Part shown: positions 9,167 to 17,620 of the stretch, one piece after another | How the letters are laid out: each line of letters opens with the position of its first letter | Numbering within the stretch: position 1 is the stretch's first letter | Assembly: GCF_006088715.1 (NCBI RefSeq) | Contig: NZ_CP030771.1 | Location: 8,244,001-8,308,000, forward strand | From: Streptomyces sp. YIM 121038 | GTDB taxonomy: Bacteria; Actinomycetota; Actinomycetes; Streptomycetales; Streptomycetaceae | Reading direction: 5' to 3' | Length of the DNA: 64,000 nucleotides | Notes under the pieces: model-generated | Databases searched by the model: none | What the model was told of the DNA's origin: nothing | The model's input: the letters and a program-made list of their open reading frames with translations, nothing else | Translations under genes and position numbers: made by a program

Positions 9167-10144
9167 ATGGGCGACGGCACGGGCACGGGCATGGACACCG
9201 GTATGGACACCGGCATGGGCGACGGCGAGGCGGACGCCGCGTACCTGGGCGTCGACATCGGGGGCACCAAGGTCGCCCTCCGGGTGGAGACCGGCGACCG
9301 GTGCGTCCACGAGCGGGCGTTCTCCTGGCCCCCGCGCCACAGCGCGGCCCGCGACCTCGGCCGCCTCGCCGAGCAGGTCGCCGAGGTGCGGGCGGACCTC
9401 GGTGTCTCCTTCCGCGCGGTGGGCGTCGCGATGCCCGCCACGGTCGGCCCTGCCGAGCGCGTCACCGCCTGGCCGAGCCGCCCCGAGTGGACCGGCACGG
9501 ACCTGGGCGCGGCCCTGCGCCCGCTGTTCCCCGGGGCGGCCGTCGCCTGGGCGGACGACGGCGACCTCGGCGCGCTCGCGGAGTCCCGGGCCTCGGGCTG
9601 CGCCGACCTGCTCTACCTCGGTGTCGGTACGGGCGTCGGCGGCGGCCTCGTCCTGGCGGGCGAGCCGTGCCCCGGCCTGGGCCGCGGCTCCTTCGAGGTC
9701 GGGCACATGGTCGTCGAGCTCGGCGGCCCGCGGTGCGACTGCGGCCGCCGGGGATGCCTCCAGGCCGTGGCCTCGGGTCCGGCGACGCTGCGCCGCGCGA
9801 GCCGACAGCGGGGGAGCACGGCCGCCTTCGACGACCTGGTCAAGGCCTGGGGCGACGGGCGGCCCTGGGCCGTCACCGCGCTGCGCAGGACCTGCCGGGC
9901 CCTGGCCGCCGCCGCGGTGGGCGTCCAGGAGCTGCTCCAGCCGCGCCTCGTCCGCGTCGGCGGCGGCTTCGCCGACGGCATCCCCGGATTCGCCGGGCTC
10001 GTCGCCGACCACGTCACGGAACTGGCCCGCCCCGGCAGGCCCCCGCTGCCCGTGGAGGAGGCCGCCCTCGGCGGCCTGTCCTCGCTGCACGGCGCGGTGT
10101 CCCTGGCCCGTCTGCTCGTGTGCCGTGAATTCCCTCTCCCATAA
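9167..10144 (+). CDS. rifN: ROK-family kinase (RifN-like kanosamine kinase)
   Basis: Phosphorylates kanosamine to kanosamine 6-phosphate, feeding the aminoshikimate pathway. ROK features: ATP motif GVDIGGTKVAL, GVGTGVGGGLVL, and the zinc motif CDCGRRGC (C-x-C-G-x2-G-C). Length is 325 aa from ATG 9167. The start is uncertain: the first ~23 residues are a Met/Gly/Thr/Asp repeat (MDTGMDTGMGDG) with further in-frame ATGs at 9191, 9203 and 9215, and a GTG at 9128; the fold itself begins near YLGVDIG. Last gene of the rifKLMN operon. Confidence 0.9.
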   Translation: MGDGTGTGMDTGMDTGMGDGEADAAYLGVDIGGTKVALRVETGDRCVHERAFSWPPRHSAARDLGRLAEQVAEVRADLGVSFRAVGVAMPATVGPAERVTAWPSRPEWTGTDLGAALRPLFPGAAVAWADDGDLGALAESRASGCADLLYLGVGTGVGGGLVLAGEPCPGLGRGSFEVGHMVVELGGPRCDCGRRGCLQAVASGPATLRRASRQRGSTAAFDDLVKAWGDGRPWAVTALRRTCRALAAAAVGVQELLQPRLVRVGGGFADGIPGFAGLVADHVTELARPGRPPLPVEEAALGGLSSLHGAVSLARLLVCREFPLP

Positions 10145-10169
10145 AACCGGGAAAGCGGCGGGGATTCCT

Positions 10170-10213
10170 TATCAGGTCGAGGGATGCTCAACCGGCCGTG
10201 ACTGACCTAGGGT
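10170..10213 (+). promoter_or_regulatory. RifZ-box-like activator site plus -10, promoter of the first P450 gene
   Basis: Box 10170-10187 is TATCAGGTCGAGGGATGC; exactly 20 bp later is the -10 TAGGGT (10208-10213). No -35 consensus is seen, and the box occupies that position. The leader to the P450 ATG would be about 170 nt. One of four copies of the same box/-10 layout. Confidence 0.75.
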
Positions 10214-10391
10214 CCCCAAGAGCCGGACCGTATCGAGGCGTCGGCACGGAACGCGCCGCGGCGCGACGGCGTACGGGAGAAAAGAGGCCGTCGGACTTCA
10301 CCGCCTCGCACGGCAATTGCCCGTCCCGTGTTCCTGTCTCACGGCGGTGGGTCGGTCGGTCCATTTTCCTTGACGCAGAAGGGGTAGACCC

Positions 10392-11636
10392 ATGACAGCC
10401 ACCACCGAGAACACGACCCAGCCGATCGACCTGCTCTCGCCGGACCTGACGGCCGACCCCTTCGCGAAGTACGCGCGGATGCGGGAACAGGCGCCGGTCC
10501 TCGCGGGCACGGTCCTGGGGTCACCGATGTGGCTCGTCACCGGCTACGACGACGTGCGCCTGGTCCTCACCGACCCGCGGTTCGTCACCGACCCGTCGTC
10601 CGTGCGCAGCGGCGACCCGGACGGCGAGCACGCGATCCTGAAGCAGCTCAACATCCCCTCCGACGTGGAGGACCTCATCGCCAAGGCGATGATGAACCTC
10701 GACGGCGCCCCGCACGCCCGGCTGCGCAAACTGGTCTCCCGCGCGTTCACCGCGCGGCGGGTGGCCGAGATGCGCCCGCGCATCGAGCAGCTCACCGCGC
10801 GGCTGCTCGACGACATGGCCGCCGCGGGCCGCGACGGCACGCCCGTCGACCTCGTGGAGTCGTTCTGCTACCCGGTGCCCATCGCCGTGATCTGCGAGCT
10901 GGTCGGCATCGACGAGGCGGACCGCCCGCAGTGGTCGGGCTGGGGGCGCGTGCTGTCCCTGATGCAGGTCGAGCACCTCCCGACCATCCTGCGCGAGTGC
11001 TCCGCACACGTCACGGACGTCATCGAGCGCCGCCGCGCCGAGCCGCGCGACGACCTGATCTCGGCGCTCGTCCAGGCCCAGGAGGACGACGGGGACCGGC
11101 TCTCCGACCGGGAGATGGTCACCCTCGTCTTCACCATGGTGACCGCCGGCCACGAGTCGACGACGTATCTGCTCGGCAACTCGGTGCTCGCCCTCCTGGA
11201 GAACCCGGACCAGCTCGCCCTGTTGCGCGAGGACCCCTCCCGCTGGCAGCCTGCGGTGCGCGAACTCATGCGCCTGGGCCCCTCCCAGTTCGCGCAGCCC
11301 CGGTACGCGGCGGAGGAGATCGAGCTGAGCGGCGTACGCATCCCGGCGGGCTCGGCGGTCACTCCGCTGCTCCTGGCCGCGAACACCGACCCGCGCAAGT
11401 ACGCGGACCCCGAGCGCCTCGACGTGCACAGGGGCGCGGCGAGCCACGTCGGCTTCGGGATGGGCGCGCACCACTGCCTCGGCGCGCCGCTGGCGTACCT
11501 GGAGGCGGAGGTGGCGCTCCAGGCGCTGTTCGACCGGTTCCCCGACCTGTCCCTGGCGGTGCGGCGCGAGGAGATCCCGTGGGCCCTGAGGCCCGGCTTC
11601 ACCCGGGTCGCGGAGCTTCCGCTGCGCCTGGCCTGA
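10392..11636 (+). CDS. Cytochrome P450 monooxygenase (tailoring, copy 1)
   Basis: 414-aa soluble bacterial P450 of the CYP105/107 type. I-helix TAGHESTTYLL, K-helix ExxR in RELMRLGP, heme loop FGMGAHHCLGA with Cys362 as thiolate ligand. The start ATG 10392 is 7 bp after AAGGGG. The protein is clearly paralogous to the second P450 at 13.75 kb (near-identical N-termini, both ending in LPLRL), and both are headed by the same activator box. Probably oxidises the ansa chain or chromophore; regiochemistry cannot be read from sequence. Electrons may come from the [3Fe-4S] ferredoxin at 17.3-17.5 kb. Confidence 0.94.
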   Translation: MTATTENTTQPIDLLSPDLTADPFAKYARMREQAPVLAGTVLGSPMWLVTGYDDVRLVLTDPRFVTDPSSVRSGDPDGEHAILKQLNIPSDVEDLIAKAMMNLDGAPHARLRKLVSRAFTARRVAEMRPRIEQLTARLLDDMAAAGRDGTPVDLVESFCYPVPIAVICELVGIDEADRPQWSGWGRVLSLMQVEHLPTILRECSAHVTDVIERRRAEPRDDLISALVQAQEDDGDRLSDREMVTLVFTMVTAGHESTTYLLGNSVLALLENPDQLALLREDPSRWQPAVRELMRLGPSQFAQPRYAAEEIELSGVRIPAGSAVTPLLLAANTDPRKYADPERLDVHRGAASHVGFGMGAHHCLGAPLAYLEAEVALQALFDRFPDLSLAVRREEIPWALRPGFTRVAELPLRLA

Positions 11637-11644
11637 GCCGCCCG

Positions 11645-11673
11645 GCCGCGCCGGGGTCCGGCCCCGGCGCGGC
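11645..11673. terminator. Bidirectional hairpin between convergent genes
   Basis: Perfect 12-bp arms (GCCGCGCCGGGG / CCCCGGCGCGGC) around a 5-base loop, lying between the P450 stop and the stop of the opposing FAD monooxygenase gene. No U-tract, as usual in Streptomyces. Confidence 0.75.
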
Positions 11674-11706
11674 GCTCGCGCGCCCGCGTGCTCCCGCGAC
11701 GGCCCG

Positions 11707-13362
11707 TCAGCCCGCCCCGTGCGGTGCGGCGGTGGGGAGCGGGGCGTACAGCTGGTCCCGCAGGTCGTCGATCAGCTCGCGGACGCCGTCGGGGCCGCTC
11801 GCGGCGCCGAAGACGTGGTAGTCCGGGCGGACGAGCAGAGCCGTCGCCGCGCACCGGGCCAGATACGGCCGGTAGACGTCGTCGGTGTCCACCACCTCGA
11901 CGGCGCCGGGCACGGTGACGTCCGGCGCGTGGCCCGCCCCGGCTCCCGGCGGCAGCAGCCGCACCACGCGGGCCGCCAGCTCATCGAGGAAGGCCAGCCG
12001 TTCCGCGTCGAGCACGGCCCCCGGCTCCTCGGTGGTCAGCAGGACGAAGCCGCGGCCCACCACGTCGTCGAACAGCCCGGCGGGGCCGCCCCGGCCCACG
12101 CGCCCCTGCGGGACGACCGCTCCCGCGGGCGCGGTCGCCGCGGGCCCCCGGTGCAGCAGCCCGCAGGGCAGCGGCTTCGCGGGCTCCGGCCCCGACGGGG
12201 CGCGGCCGCGCCGGTTGGCGAGGACCGTGGCGTCCCGCTCGGCGGCGGCCACGGGGTCGGTCACACAGATCAGCCGGCCCAGCTGGACCGAGGCCAGGAT
12301 CGCCTCCTTGGCCTGCGCGCGGCGCTCCTGGGCATAGCTGTCCAGGAGGGACGCGGCCGCGCGGCCGCGCAGCGTCAGATCCAGCTTCCACGCCAGGTTG
12401 ACGACGTCCCGGATGCCGGAGCACATGCCCTGCCCGGCGAAGGGCGGCATGAGATGGGCCGCGTCCCCGGCGAGCAGGACGTGCCCCACGCGCCACCGGT
12501 CGGCCCAACTGGCCTGGAAGATGTACGTGGTGCTGCGCAGCAGCGTCGCCGTGTCGGGGGTGACGCCGAACGGCGCGAGCAGCCGCCAGGCCGTCTCGTC
12601 CCTGCTGAGCTCGGCCGCGCTCTCGCCCGGCAGCCGCATGAACTCCCAGCGCCGCCGCCCCGGGCCGCTGCCCACCAGGGTGGTGGGCCTCGCCGGGTCG
12701 CAGACCTGCACGTTGGTGGGGGTGAACGCGCGCGGCTCGCGCAGCTCGACGTCGCAGAGCAGCCACTCGTAGGAGAACCCGAGGTCGGTGACGGACACGT
12801 CGAGGTGGTCGCGCACGAAGCTGTTGGCGCCGTCGCAGCCCACGACCCACCGCGCGGACAGGACGCGGGTGGAGCCGTCGCCGGTGGCGGCCGTCACCTC
12901 CACCCGCCGCTCGCCGTCGGCGATCCCCACGACCTCGTGGCCGCGCAGGACCGTGACCCCGTCGAGCGCCGCGGCCCTGGCCGCGATCAGCTCCTCCAGG
13001 GCGGGCTGGTGCATCGTGTTGGCGTCCGGCCAGCCGTAGGGGCCCGCCGTCGTGAAGGGGATGTCCAGGAGCGCCGCACCGGCGGCGGTCCGCCACTGGT
13101 AGCCGTTGGCCGGTTCGGTGATCCGGCCCAGGCCGGGGCCGATGCCGGTGGTGGCGAGGAGCCGGGCCGTCTCCCCGTCGAAGCTGGTCGCCCGGGGGAG
13201 CGGATACGGCCGCCGACGGCGCTCCAGCACGGTCACGCGCCAGCCGCGCTGGGCGAGCAGCACCGAGAGCGCGGCGCCGACCGGTCCGTTGCCCACGACG
13301 ACGACGTCGGCGTCCGCGGGGTCCACAGGCACTTCGCTGGGCACTTCGCTGAACGGCGTCAA
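11707..13362 (-). CDS. FAD-dependent aromatic monooxygenase (MhpA/PheA family; Rif-Orf19/GdmM-like)
   Basis: 551-aa class A flavoprotein hydroxylase. N-terminal dinucleotide fold VVVVGNGPVGAALS, the DG motif in VVGCDGANSFV, and the GD motif HVLLAGDAAHLMPPFAGQG; a C-terminal thioredoxin-like region follows. Homologues in ansamycin clusters (Rif-Orf19, GdmM) hydroxylate the AHBA-derived aromatic ring, a step tied to naphthoquinone or hydroquinone formation. I chose TTG 13362 because GCGAGG lies 6 bp upstream; GTG 13344 is an alternative. It is transcribed opposite to the two P450 genes that flank it, away from a repeat-rich intergenic region. Confidence 0.88.
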   Translation of the reverse strand: MTPFSEVPSEVPVDPADADVVVVGNGPVGAALSVLLAQRGWRVTVLERRRRPYPLPRATSFDGETARLLATTGIGPGLGRITEPANGYQWRTAAGAALLDIPFTTAGPYGWPDANTMHQPALEELIAARAAALDGVTVLRGHEVVGIADGERRVEVTAATGDGSTRVLSARWVVGCDGANSFVRDHLDVSVTDLGFSYEWLLCDVELREPRAFTPTNVQVCDPARPTTLVGSGPGRRRWEFMRLPGESAAELSRDETAWRLLAPFGVTPDTATLLRSTTYIFQASWADRWRVGHVLLAGDAAHLMPPFAGQGMCSGIRDVVNLAWKLDLTLRGRAAASLLDSYAQERRAQAKEAILASVQLGRLICVTDPVAAAERDATVLANRRGRAPSGPEPAKPLPCGLLHRGPAATAPAGAVVPQGRVGRGGPAGLFDDVVGRGFVLLTTEEPGAVLDAERLAFLDELAARVVRLLPPGAGAGHAPDVTVPGAVEVVDTDDVYRPYLARCAATALLVRPDYHVFGAASGPDGVRELIDDLRDQLYAPLPTAAPHGAG

Positions 13363-13400
13363 GGAAAACCTCGCACATGCGCGCTGTCGGAAGGGGTGAC

Positions 13401-13544
13401 AATCCACCGCGCGGGAATCGACCACGGGGGAGAAATCGACCACGTGGGAACTCGGTCCCGTGGAAAACAACCGCACGGTAAATCAACCGCACGGTAAATC
13501 AACCACGCGGTAAATCGATCACGCGGAAAATCGAGGGAAATCGC
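13401..13544. repeat. Degenerate 16-bp tandem repeat array in the promoter region between FAD monooxygenase and P450 genes
   Basis: About eight units approximating CRACCACGCGGTAAAT, e.g. two identical CAACCGCACGGTAAAT copies in a row, then CAACCACGCGGTAAAT and CGATCACGCGGAAAAT; the distal units are more diverged. The array lies in the 387-bp region between divergent genes (13363-13749), which otherwise holds the activator box for the P450. It could be an iteron-like regulator binding region or a recent slippage expansion. Confidence 0.8.
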
Positions 13545-13591
13545 TGGCACGCTATTCCACCGTGCGAAACGTGTCAAGAAGCGGAAAACCT

Positions 13592-13635
13592 TACCAGGTT
13601 GAGGGATGCTGCACCGGCTATTTCGGCCTTAGCCT
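13592..13635 (+). promoter_or_regulatory. RifZ-box-like activator site plus -10, promoter of the second P450 gene
   Basis: Box 13592-13609 is TACCAGGTTGAGGGATGC; 20 bp later TAGCCT (13630-13635) is the -10. The leader to ATG 13750 would be about 110 nt. Same layout as at 5940, 10170 and 17272(-). Confidence 0.75.
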
Positions 13636-13749
13636 GCCCAGGAGCCGTGCCAACGACCGTACGGCCGGACGTACTTCGTCACAGCGGATCCGCCGGTCTC
13701 CTTCAGGACCGGACGACGACACATGTCCTCGACGCCGAAGGGGAGCCCC

Positions 13750-15003
13750 ATGACAGCCACCGCCGAGAACACGACCGAGCCGGTCGACCTGCTCTCGCCG
13801 GACCTGATCGCCGACCCGTTCGGCGCGTACGCGCGGATGCGCGAACAGGCGCCGACCCTGACCGGATCGATCATGGGCGGGCGCCCGATGTGGCTGGTCA
13901 CCCGCTACGAGGACGTACGCCGGGTGCTGACCGACCCGAGGTTCCACAACAACCCGGCCTCGGTGCCGGACGCCCCGGACACCCGTACGACGATCATGCG
14001 TCAGCTCAACCTCCCCACCGACCTGGTCGACTACCTCGAAGACAAGCTGATGCAGATCGACGGCGCGGACCACCGCCGGCTGCGCGGCCTGGTCTCCAAG
14101 GCGTTCACGGCCCGGCGCGTGGCCCGGCTGCGCCCGCGGGTCGAGGAGATCACCACGGCGCTGCTCGACGGGATGGCCGACGCGGGGCGCGACGGCACCC
14201 CCGTCGACCTGTTGACCGCGTTCTGCTATCCGCTGCCGTTCACCGTGATCTGCGAGCTGGTCGGGATCGACGAGGCGGACCGCGCGCCCTGGTTCGAGTG
14301 GGGCCACTGCCTGTCCTCGCCCACGGAGCACCGCGAGCGCCTCCCGCAGGTGATGCGCGAGTGCGTCGACCACATGCTGGAGGCCATCGCGCGGCGCCGC
14401 GCCGAGCCGCGCGACGACCTGATCTCCGCGCTCATCCAGGCCCAGGAGGACGACGGCGACCGGCTCTCCGAACGGGAGATGGTCACCCTCGTCTTCACCC
14501 TGGTCATCACCGGGCACGAGACGACGACGCACCTGCTCGCCAACTCGGTGCTCGCCCTCCTGGAGAACCCGGACCAGCTGGCCCTCGTCCGGGCGGACCC
14601 GTCCCGCTGGCCGCAGGCGGTCAACGAACTCATGCGCCTGGGCCCCACCCAGTGGGGACTGCCCCGGCACCCCTCGGAGGACGTCGAGCTGGGCGGCGTG
14701 ACGATCCCGGCGGGCGCCACGGTCATGCCGCTCATCCTGCCCGCCAACACCGACCCGCGCCGGTACGAGGAGCCCGAGCGCCTGGACGTCGGCCGCGGGG
14801 CCGGGCAGAGCCACCTCGGCTTCGGCCAGGGGGCGCACTACTGCCTCGGCGCGCCGCTGGCGCTCCAGGAGGCGGAGGTGGCGCTGCACGCGCTGTTCGA
14901 CCGGTTCCCCGGTCTGTCCCTCGCGGTGCGGCGCGAGGAGATCCGGTGGACACTGCGGCCCGGCGTCACCCGCGTCGACACGCTGCCGCTGCGCCTGGTC
15001 TGA
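13750..15003 (+). CDS. Cytochrome P450 monooxygenase (tailoring, copy 2)
   Basis: 417-aa P450 paralogous along its whole length to the one at 10.4 kb. I-helix ITGHETTTHLL, ExxR in NELMRLGP, heme loop FGQGAHYCLGA with Cys365. ATG 13750 follows AAGGGGAG; an in-frame ATG at 13723 lacks such a site. The differences concentrate in the substrate-facing regions (the B-C loop around residues 50-90 and after ExxR, TQWGLPRHP versus SQFAQPRYA), consistent with duplicated genes that diverged to act on different positions. Followed by a strong terminator. Confidence 0.94.
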   Translation: MTATAENTTEPVDLLSPDLIADPFGAYARMREQAPTLTGSIMGGRPMWLVTRYEDVRRVLTDPRFHNNPASVPDAPDTRTTIMRQLNLPTDLVDYLEDKLMQIDGADHRRLRGLVSKAFTARRVARLRPRVEEITTALLDGMADAGRDGTPVDLLTAFCYPLPFTVICELVGIDEADRAPWFEWGHCLSSPTEHRERLPQVMRECVDHMLEAIARRRAEPRDDLISALIQAQEDDGDRLSEREMVTLVFTLVITGHETTTHLLANSVLALLENPDQLALVRADPSRWPQAVNELMRLGPTQWGLPRHPSEDVELGGVTIPAGATVMPLILPANTDPRRYEEPERLDVGRGAGQSHLGFGQGAHYCLGAPLALQEAEVALHALFDRFPGLSLAVRREEIRWTLRPGVTRVDTLPLRLV

Positions 15004-15007
15004 ACGC

Positions 15008-15065
15008 CCGTACGCCGAACCCCCTCGCCCGGCCCGGTGCCACGGCGAGGGGGTTCGGCGTACGG
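15008..15065. terminator. Strong bidirectional terminator
   Basis: Perfect 22-bp inverted repeat (arms 15008-15029 and 15044-15065, 14-base loop) starting 5 bp after the P450 stop and ending 15 bp before the stop of the convergent methyltransferase. One of the longest perfect stems in the window. Confidence 0.9.
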
Positions 15066-15080
15066 ACGCCCGGGGCGCGG

Positions 15081-16148
15081 TCAGGCGACCTTCGTCGCGC
15101 ACAGGATGCCGTGGGCGATCAGCGACCCCGGCAGGGCGGTGAGGTCCTGGGCGACCGTCCTGGTGACCCGGAACCCGGCCTCCTCCAGCCACTTGCGGTA
15201 CGTCGACAGCTTCTGCGGGCCGCCCTGGCCCATGGTGCAGCCGAGGAAGTAGGCGGGGAAGATGTCGACGCCGACGCTGCTGGGCTCCCTGATGTCCTCG
15301 GGGTAGACGGGCACGAGGATGTTGACCTTCCCGCCGACGTCCAGCGCCTCGCTGACGCGGCGGAGGATCGTCCGCACGTCGTCCTTGTCGAACATGTCGA
15401 GGAAGTGCTTGATCAGGACGACGTCGAACCCCTTGGGTACGCTCTCGAAGACGTCGCCGCCGATGAAGGAGCAGTGCTCCGCGACGCCCTGGGCCCGGAA
15501 GTTCGCCAGGCACTCGTCCTTCTTCTCGGGCAGGTCGAACGTGGTCACGCGCAGGCCGGGCGACGCCTTGAGGCGGTGGGCGAGGATCGCCCCGAGCCCG
15601 GTGTTCCCGGCCAGGTCGAGCACCCGCGAGCCCGGCGGGACGTGGATGTTACGGAAGAACCAGGGGTCCATGTGGGCGGTGACGTCGTCCATCATCGTCG
15701 CCCAGGACTCGCGCAGGTCCTTGTGCTCGGCCACGGCCTCGTAGAGGTTCCCCTCGAAGCCGTACAGCTTGTCCAGGCCGACGATGCTGCCCGTCCTGAC
15801 GCTGTCGGTGAGGTAGAACATCTGCCGGAGCATGACGACCTTGATCATGTTCAGTACGGGGAGCACCCGCTGGAGGTCGGCCCCGGACACGCCCGCGAAC
15901 GCGTCGAGGGAGTAGCCACCGGACGCCTTGTCGAAGGCGACGAAGCCCTCCTTGACCGGCAGGTGCAGGAGTTGCTCCACGGCGTCCGGCTTGGCGCCGA
16001 CGGCCTCGCCGAGCTGGGCCGCGGTCATGCCGGGCCGCTCGCGCAGCGCGTCGACGAGGCCGAGTTCGAAACAGGACAGCAGGATCATGAACCGCGAGGG
16101 CCCCACCATGTACTCGCGCAGACGCGTGAACGTGGCCACTGCATTCAT
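15081..16148 (-). CDS. SAM-dependent O-methyltransferase (plant-type OMT fold, Methyltransf_2-like)
   Basis: 355-aa methyltransferase. The N-terminal winged-helix dimerisation half (LGLVDALRERPGMTAAQLGEAVGA) is followed by a class I SAM domain: motif I VLDLAGNTGLGAILA (usually xDxGGGxG), acidic FDLP, GDVFESVP, and VLIKHFLDMFDKDD, where the His corresponds to the general base of this family. Two ATGs are possible: 16157 abuts GAAGGA, and 16148 is 9 bp from it, so 16148 is preferred. Probably O-methylates a hydroxyl of the ansamycin, the target not being readable from sequence. Second gene of a two-gene operon behind the 267-aa methyltransferase (76-bp gap). Confidence 0.87.
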   Translation of the reverse strand: MNAVATFTRLREYMVGPSRFMILLSCFELGLVDALRERPGMTAAQLGEAVGAKPDAVEQLLHLPVKEGFVAFDKASGGYSLDAFAGVSGADLQRVLPVLNMIKVVMLRQMFYLTDSVRTGSIVGLDKLYGFEGNLYEAVAEHKDLRESWATMMDDVTAHMDPWFFRNIHVPPGSRVLDLAGNTGLGAILAHRLKASPGLRVTTFDLPEKKDECLANFRAQGVAEHCSFIGGDVFESVPKGFDVVLIKHFLDMFDKDDVRTILRRVSEALDVGGKVNILVPVYPEDIREPSSVGVDIFPAYFLGCTMGQGGPQKLSTYRKWLEEAGFRVTRTVAQDLTALPGSLIAHGILCATKVA

Positions 16149-16224
16149 CGCACTCATTCCTTCGGGTCGGCTGGTCGGCTGCCACAACGTCCCGCTCCGG
16201 CACGGCTGCTCCCGTGCCCCGGAC

Positions 16225-17028
16225 TCACTCCGGTCGCCGGGCGACGATCCTGGCGTGGTGGAGACCGGCCTTGCCCGCCGCGAAGGCGGCCAGGAGGACC
16301 TCGTCCACGAACTCGTCGACGCGCTCGCCCAGCGCGTCGGCCTGCGTGGCGAAGCCCATCAGCTTGTAGCGCCGGCGCATCTCGGCCAGCTCCGCGTCGG
16401 ACGGCAACGCGCCGTTCCCGCCGAGCGCGTGCACGATCGCCGGGTCGTAGTCGGTCAGTTCGAGACCGGCGTCCCGGAGCACCCGCGCCACGTCGTCGGC
16501 CGGGTAGTCGCGCATCGCGGGTGGCGCCGAGGCCAGCAGGTCCTTCCACTTCGCGCTGCCCGAGACCTCACGGACGACCCCGAACATCCCCGCGCCGTCG
16601 CCGCGCGGCTGGGCGCCGGACCACTGGAGTACGAGGTGACCGCCCGGGCGCAGTGCGCGGGCCATCCGGCGCAGCGGCTCCTCGGCCTCGGCCAGCCAGT
16701 GCAGCACCCAGGAGGAGTGGATGAGGTCGAACTGCCCCTCGGGAAGCTGAAGTTGCTCGGCCGGGCAGACCTCGGCGCGCACGGGGAGCCCGGCGCACCG
16801 CTGCCGGGTCGCCGCCACCATGGACGGTGACGCGTCGCTGGCCCACACGTCGAAGCCCCGCTCCGCGACGGCCCGCGCGACCTCCCCGGTGCCGCAGCCG
16901 ATCTCGGCGAAGGTGCCGCCCTTGTCCAGGGCGCCGCCCGCGCGTTCGAGGGCGGCGAGCGCCGTCTTGATGTGGGGCGCGTTCACCTGCGCGTAGTCCT
17001 CGGCCAGCCAGGCGTTGATCGCGGTCAT
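16225..17028 (-). CDS. Class I SAM-dependent methyltransferase (Methyltransf_11-like)
   Basis: 267 aa. Motif I TFAEIGCGTGEVARAVA, acidic end of beta-2 in WASDASPSM, and motif IV/post-IV FDLIHSSWVLHWL. Size and type resemble Rif-Orf14, the 27-O-methyltransferase of the rifamycin pathway, but I cannot establish orthology by eye. ATG 17028 follows GAGAGGA by 8 bp. First gene of an operon whose promoter (17229-17272, minus strand) carries the cluster-specific activator box, which ties it to ansamycin tailoring. Confidence 0.88.
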   Translation of the reverse strand: MTAINAWLAEDYAQVNAPHIKTALAALERAGGALDKGGTFAEIGCGTGEVARAVAERGFDVWASDASPSMVAATRQRCAGLPVRAEVCPAEQLQLPEGQFDLIHSSWVLHWLAEAEEPLRRMARALRPGGHLVLQWSGAQPRGDGAGMFGVVREVSGSAKWKDLLASAPPAMRDYPADDVARVLRDAGLELTDYDPAIVHALGGNGALPSDAELAEMRRRYKLMGFATQADALGERVDEFVDEVLLAAFAAGKAGLHHARIVARRPE

Positions 17029-17228
17029 CGACGAAGTCCTCTCTCAGCCGGGAAGACCGCGGCGGTCACCGCGCGAGCCGAGCGGCTCACCGCTCTCGCG
17101 CGACACCGCGGTCACGAGCGCCCGGGACACCGACGGGGGCGGAGCGCGCGGGCCCGTGGACGCGAGGCGGGCACACCAGGGGGCTCCGCCGTGCGGCGCC
17201 GGGTGGAAGGGGCGGGCTCGTTCCTCGA

Positions 17229-17272
17229 AGACTAGGGCGGCCCCGACCCGCTGGGCATCCCTCGGTCTGATA
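17229..17272 (-). promoter_or_regulatory. RifZ-box-like activator site plus -10, promoter of the methyltransferase operon
   Basis: On the minus strand the box 17272-17255 reads TATCAGACCGAGGGATGC, and 20 bp further TAGTCT (17234-17229) is the -10. The predicted leader to the methyltransferase ATG (17028) is about 195 nt. The only minus-strand copy of the four. Confidence 0.75.
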
Positions 17273-17286
17273 GGCCGCCGGGCGGC

Positions 17287-17484
17287 TCACTCGGTCAGGG
17301 AGAGGGCCTGGGCCGGGCAGTTGTCGACGGCCTCGCGGGCCCTGCGCACCAGGACCTCGCCCGCGGGCTCGGCGTCGAGCACGACGACCGTGCCCTCGTC
17401 CTCGCTCTGGTCGAACAGGTCCGGCTCGGTGAACACGCACTGGCCGGAGCCGACGCATTTGTCGGCATCCGCGATGATCTTCAT
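17287..17484 (-). CDS. [3Fe-4S] ferredoxin
   Basis: 65-aa ferredoxin of the type that serves Streptomyces P450s. Cluster ligands are Cys10, Cys16 (C-x5-C, VGSGQ between them) and Cys56 in DNCPAQAL; the fourth cysteine of a 4Fe-4S site is missing, as usual in this family. ATG 17484 is preceded by GGAGG at 9 bp. No ferredoxin reductase is in the window, so a housekeeping one is probably used. The gene lies between the LuxR-type regulator and the methyltransferase operon; its own promoter was not identified with confidence. Confidence 0.92.
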   Translation of the reverse strand: MKIIADADKCVGSGQCVFTEPDLFDQSEDEGTVVVLDAEPAGEVLVRRAREAVDNCPAQALSLTE

Positions 17485-17620
17485 GGTGGTTTGCCTCCGG
17501 GGCACGGTGAATTGCCTCGCGGAAGTGCCCCGTTGACCGCACGGCGCGCACGGGAGAAACTCCGTCCACGCCCCGCGCGAGACACTTCCTCTTTCCGGTG
17601 CGCCGCTCCGACCGCAGCCG

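Noticed and set aside
10198..10395. Short open frame upstream of the first P450
   Set aside because: Lies in the promoter/leader behind the -10, has Arg-rich translation and no RBS.
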